DNA from: Bacillota bacterium
Lineage (GTDB): Bacteria; Bacillota; Clostridia; Oscillospirales; Ruminococcaceae
Direction of reading: 5' to 3'
NCBI GenBank assembly: GCA_023396215.1
Contig: JAEWWW010000149.1
Location: forward strand, 1 to 7,334
Length of the DNA stretch: 7,334 nt
Positions 5,143-7,334 of the stretch are shown in pieces. Positions within the stretch are counted from its first letter, which is position 1; each line of letters begins with the position of its first letter. The position numbers were made by a program, and so were the translations under genes. Below the pieces are notes generated by a model. It worked only from the letters and a program-made list of their open reading frames with translations. It did no database searches and had not been told where the DNA came from.

Positions 5143-6989
5143 CCCTGATTGTCGTCGTGCAAAAAGTGGTACAGGGCTTCGGCGGCTCCGGCGTTCATCC
5201 CCTTGACCTGCGCCAGCTCCTCCGGCGTAGCCGCCAGGATGGCCTTGTAGGTCTTAAACTGGCGGTAAAGGGCCTTGGCCCGGGCGGGGCCGATGCCGGA
5301 GGCAGCCTCCAGCCGCAATTGCAGCGAGGAGCTGCTGTGCCTCTTGCGCGAAAAGCTGATGGAAAAGCGGTGAACCTCCTCCTGTATGGCCGAAACCAGC
5401 GTAAACACCTGCCGCAGCGACGAGATGGAAAGCTCTCCCCCATCGGCGGCGATGGCGCGGGTGCGGTGGCGGTCGTCTTTGACCATGCCGAAAACCGGTA
5501 TCCTGTAGCCCATCGAGGCCACCAGCCCGGCGATGACCCCCACATGCCCCTTGCCGCCATCCAGCAAAATCAGGTCGGGCAGGCGGCCAAAGCCGGCTCC
5601 GGTTTCCTGCTCCTCGGGGTAATGCTCCAGCCGTCGGCGTATCATCTCGGCCATCGAGGCGTAGTCGTCGGGGTTGCCCACCGTTTCTTTGATGGTGAAC
5701 TTGCGGTAGGCCGACTTCAGCGGCCTGCCCCGCTCAAACACCACCATGCCGCCCACAATCGTTTCGCTGCCGATGTTGGAGATATCGTAGGCTTCGATGT
5801 ACTCGGGGGGGCGCTCCATCCCCAGCAGCCGGCCCAGCTCGTCCACCGCCGTCAGCTCGCGCCCGCTGCGGTCGGCCTCGCGGCCAAGGCTTTGGGCGGC
5901 GTTGTTGCGGGCCATCTCTATCAGCTTGACCCCGTCGCCCCGCTGGGGGACGGTAATCTCGACCCGCCGCCCGGCGCGCTGGGCCAGAAACTGCTCCACC
6001 AGCCCCTTATCTTCACAAAGGGTGTCGAGGTAGATACGCTGGGGCAGGTCCTCCTTGCGGTAGTAGTAGCCGGTGATGAAATCGGTCATGGTGGCGGCAA
6101 GGCTATCGATGCCGCCCAGCCGGAACTCCTCCTTATCCACCAGCCGCCCCTGACGGAAGCAAAGCACCGCGGCGCTGCTGTCGTCGCCGCTCTGCACGAT
6201 GGCGAACACGTCGAGGCTTTCCTGCCGCAGAAAGACCACCTTTTGCTGCTGGGTGATGCGGTTAATGGCGTTGATGCGGTCGCGGTAGTTGGCGGCCTGC
6301 TCAAACTGGAGGTTTTCGGCAGCCTGATTCATCCGCTCGGTCAGCAGCTTCACCGAGGCGCTGCCGCCCCCCTTGATGAACTCCTGCGCCTCGTCCAGAA
6401 TGGTTTGGTAATTTTCTGCCGAGATTTTGCCCCGGCAAACCCCGCTGCACTGCTTGATGTGGTAGTTGAGGCAGGGGCGGCCCTTGCCCAGCTCCTGCGG
6501 AAACTTGCGGGAGCAGGTGGGCAGCATAAAGACCTTGTTGGTTTCGTCCACCGTCTGCTTCACCACAAAGGCCGAGGTGTAGGGGCCGATATAGCGGCCC
6601 TCCCCGGTCTTTTGCTTCTCCGCCGTTATTTTGCCAAAGGGGCCGGGATGTATGCGGATATAGTGGTAGCCCTTGTCATCCTTGAGCAGGATGTTGTATT
6701 TGGGGCTGTGCTGCTTAATCATGCTGCATTCCAGCACCAGCGCCTCAAACTCGCTGTCGGTGACGATATAGTCAAAGTCGCGGGCAAGCTCCACCATACG
6801 GTAGACCTTGGGGTGGTGCTTTTCCACCGAGCGAAAGTAGCTGGACACCCGGTTTTTCAGCGACTTGGCCTTGCCGATGTAGATGATTTTGCCCCCGCTA
6901 TCCCGCATGATGTAGACGCCCGGTTCGGTGGGCAGCGCCAGCGCACGCTTGCGCAGCTGTTCTAAATTTGGGTTGTTCAAAGCGCTCAC
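5139..6989 (-). CDS. uvrC: UvrABC excinuclease subunit C (UvrC)
   Basis: The nuclease of nucleotide excision repair: recruited by UvrB to damaged DNA, it cuts 3' and then 5' of the lesion. It has 616 residues, full length. The GIY-YIG domain covers about 20-100 (GVY 24-26, YIG 37-39, Arg47, Glu87, Asn99) and makes the 3' cut. Cys159, Cys173, Cys181 and Cys185 form the conserved cysteine cluster (possible iron-sulphur site). A UVR coiled segment that contacts UvrB is near 211-246. The RNase H-like domain has Asp402 (YDISN), Asp477 (LLDGGK) and His540 (EEVHRF), the DDH set for the 5' cut. Two helix-hairpin-helix motifs lie at 564-610. The usual His in the FHRxxR motif is Ser547 here. The GTG at 6989 is used for coordinates; the TTG at 6980 has better spacing to AGGGGGTGA and may be the true start. 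Confidence 0.98.
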   Translation of the reverse strand: MSALNNPNLEQLRKRALALPTEPGVYIMRDSGGKIIYIGKAKSLKNRVSSYFRSVEKHHPKVYRMVELARDFDYIVTDSEFEALVLECSMIKQHSPKYNILLKDDKGYHYIRIHPGPFGKITAEKQKTGEGRYIGPYTSAFVVKQTVDETNKVFMLPTCSRKFPQELGKGRPCLNYHIKQCSGVCRGKISAENYQTILDEAQEFIKGGGSASVKLLTERMNQAAENLQFEQAANYRDRINAINRITQQQKVVFLRQESLDVFAIVQSGDDSSAAVLCFRQGRLVDKEEFRLGGIDSLAATMTDFITGYYYRKEDLPQRIYLDTLCEDKGLVEQFLAQRAGRRVEITVPQRGDGVKLIEMARNNAAQSLGREADRSGRELTAVDELGRLLGMERPPEYIEAYDISNIGSETIVGGMVVFERGRPLKSAYRKFTIKETVGNPDDYASMAEMIRRRLEHYPEEQETGAGFGRLPDLILLDGGKGHVGVIAGLVASMGYRIPVFGMVKDDRHRTRAIAADGGELSISSLRQVFTLVSAIQEEVHRFSISFSRKRHSSSSLQLRLEAASGIGPARAKALYRQFKTYKAILAATPEELAQVKGMNAGAAEALYHFLHDDNQG

Positions 6990-7030
6990 CCCCTGTGTGC
7001 TATACGGATATCTCTCCTACAGGGCGGCCT

Positions 7031-7052
7031 GCGGACACTCGCGGGTGTACGC
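7031..7052. repeat. Imperfect dyad in a CTGTA...GGGGCG type repeat block
   Basis: GCGGACAC (7031-7038) faces GTGTACGC (7045-7052), pairing with one mismatch around a six-base loop. It is flanked by CTACAGGGCG (7018-7027) and CGCCCCTATTACAG (7057-7070), which are roughly inverted copies of each other. This resembles the small GGGGCG-bearing intergenic repeats I associate with gut Clostridia, but that association is only an impression. Confidence 0.4.
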
Positions 7053-7106
7053 AATTCGCCCCTATTACAGCTCGAAACCTAAAATTACCCATGTAAAATT
7101 CCTCTT

Positions 7107-7219
7107 GGGAGGGGTATCCTTCGCAGGGCAACGGCATTTACTTTCAGATGAGCCCACCCCCTCCCCCCTCCCATTGCCCAAAAAGGAAAAGGTGATACGA
7201 TTGCCGTAATGGGAGGGGG
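7107..7219. repeat. GGGAGGGG repeat block with a 12-bp perfect inverted repeat
   Basis: CCCCCTCCCATT (7164-7175) and AATGGGAGGGGG (7208-7219) are perfect inverted copies 32 bases apart. A further GGGAGGGGTAT at 7107-7117 is a near-direct copy of the right arm and its flank (GGGAGGGGGTAT, 7211-7222). The layout suggests a small palindromic intergenic element rather than a gene. Confidence 0.55.
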
Positions 7220-7223
7220 TATT

Positions 7224-7255
7224 AAACGGGGGCCTTCGGCCCCCGCCCCCCGTTT
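7224..7255 (-). terminator. GC-rich terminator-like hairpin upstream of uvrC
   Basis: CGGGGGCC (7227-7234) pairs with GGCCCCCG (7238-7245). Alternatively AAACGGGGG (7224-7232) pairs with CCCCCGTTT (7247-7255). The minus strand continues TTTAATA and the plus strand TTTTAC, so it could work weakly in either direction. It most likely ends a gene lying beyond the right edge and insulates uvrC. Confidence 0.5.
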
Positions 7256-7306
7256 TACACCCGTCGCAATTTATCAAATAAACTGTCGGCTACACAGAAG
7301 CCTATA

Positions 7307-7334
7307 GGGGGGCGGGGGGGGGGCCGCCCCCCCC
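7307..7334. repeat. G and C homopolymer runs at the window edge
   Basis: G6, C, G10, CCG and then C8 to the last base, including an 8-bp G/C inverted repeat (7316-7323/7327-7334). Such tracts commonly break assemblies, so base accuracy here is doubtful. They could also be a terminator stem. Confidence 0.6.

Larger units (their letters stand above)
6990..7334. other. Non-coding, repeat-rich region upstream of uvrC to the window edge
   Basis: About 345 bp without a credible gene; a 70-codon minus-strand frame at 7065-7277 is low-complexity and crosses the hairpins. It holds an imperfect dyad near 7016-7070, GGGAGGGG repeats at 7107-7219, a terminator-like hairpin at 7224-7255 and G/C runs at the edge. 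I could not place a convincing uvrC promoter. Confidence 0.65.

Noticed and set aside
5157..6965. A 602-codon plus-strand open frame antisense to uvrC
   Set aside because: It mirrors the complete, motif-rich uvrC gene. Its product is a low-complexity mix of Gly, Ala, Val, Leu and His, as expected from the antisense of a GC-rich gene, and no promoter or ribosome site precedes it.
1..7334. tRNA, rRNA, CRISPR, transposase, phage or defence genes
   Set aside because: I looked on both strands for tRNA arm motifs, repeat-spacer arrays and mobile-element proteins and found none that I could support.

Overview
The window is a compact, GC-rich piece of housekeeping chromosome. Every gene I can support lies on the minus strand, so transcription runs from high to low coordinates. 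The window suggests a Gram-positive, low-phylogeny-name 'Clostridia' type genome, most likely a GC-rich gut Oscillospirales/Ruminococcaceae relative. The reasons are the mraZ-rsmH-ftsL-pbp order, strong AAGGAGG-type ribosome sites, canonical sigma-A promoters, U-tailed hairpin terminators and small palindromic repeats between genes. The taxonomic guess is inference. The right edge ends in long G and C runs, which looks like a contig end.

In transcription order: (1) 7334-6990 is non-coding and repeat-rich, with GC hairpins and a terminator-like structure. (2) uvrC (6989-5139) is a complete nucleotide excision repair nuclease. (3) A near-consensus promoter whose -35 overlaps the uvrC stop codon opens an operon: a roughly 140-nt folded leader, then rsmD (16S rRNA methylation), coaD (CoA synthesis; start overlaps the rsmD stop as ATGA), a 159-bp imperfect palindrome that includes the coaD stop codon, and a small coiled-coil gene often labelled 'ATPase' whose N-terminus resembles actinobacterial SepIVA. 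A strong hairpin terminator follows. (4) A non-coding stretch of about 390 bp carries two more terminator-like hairpins in the same direction. (5) A second promoter with three 10-bp AGTGG repeats (an MraZ operator) opens the head of the division and cell wall cluster: mraZ, rsmH, an ftsL-like gene, then an unusually long 411-bp gap with a large nested hairpin, and the N-terminus of a class B penicillin-binding protein cut by the left edge.

Functionally, the two operons combine ribosome modification (RsmD m2G966, RsmH m4C1402), CoA supply, and septal wall synthesis (FtsL plus class B PBP) under MraZ autoregulation. I see no CRISPR array, phage, transposase, defence or secondary-metabolite genes. 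The least ordinary content is between the genes: the palindrome at the coaD 3' end, the hairpin inside the division operon, the tandem terminators and the folded rsmD leader.
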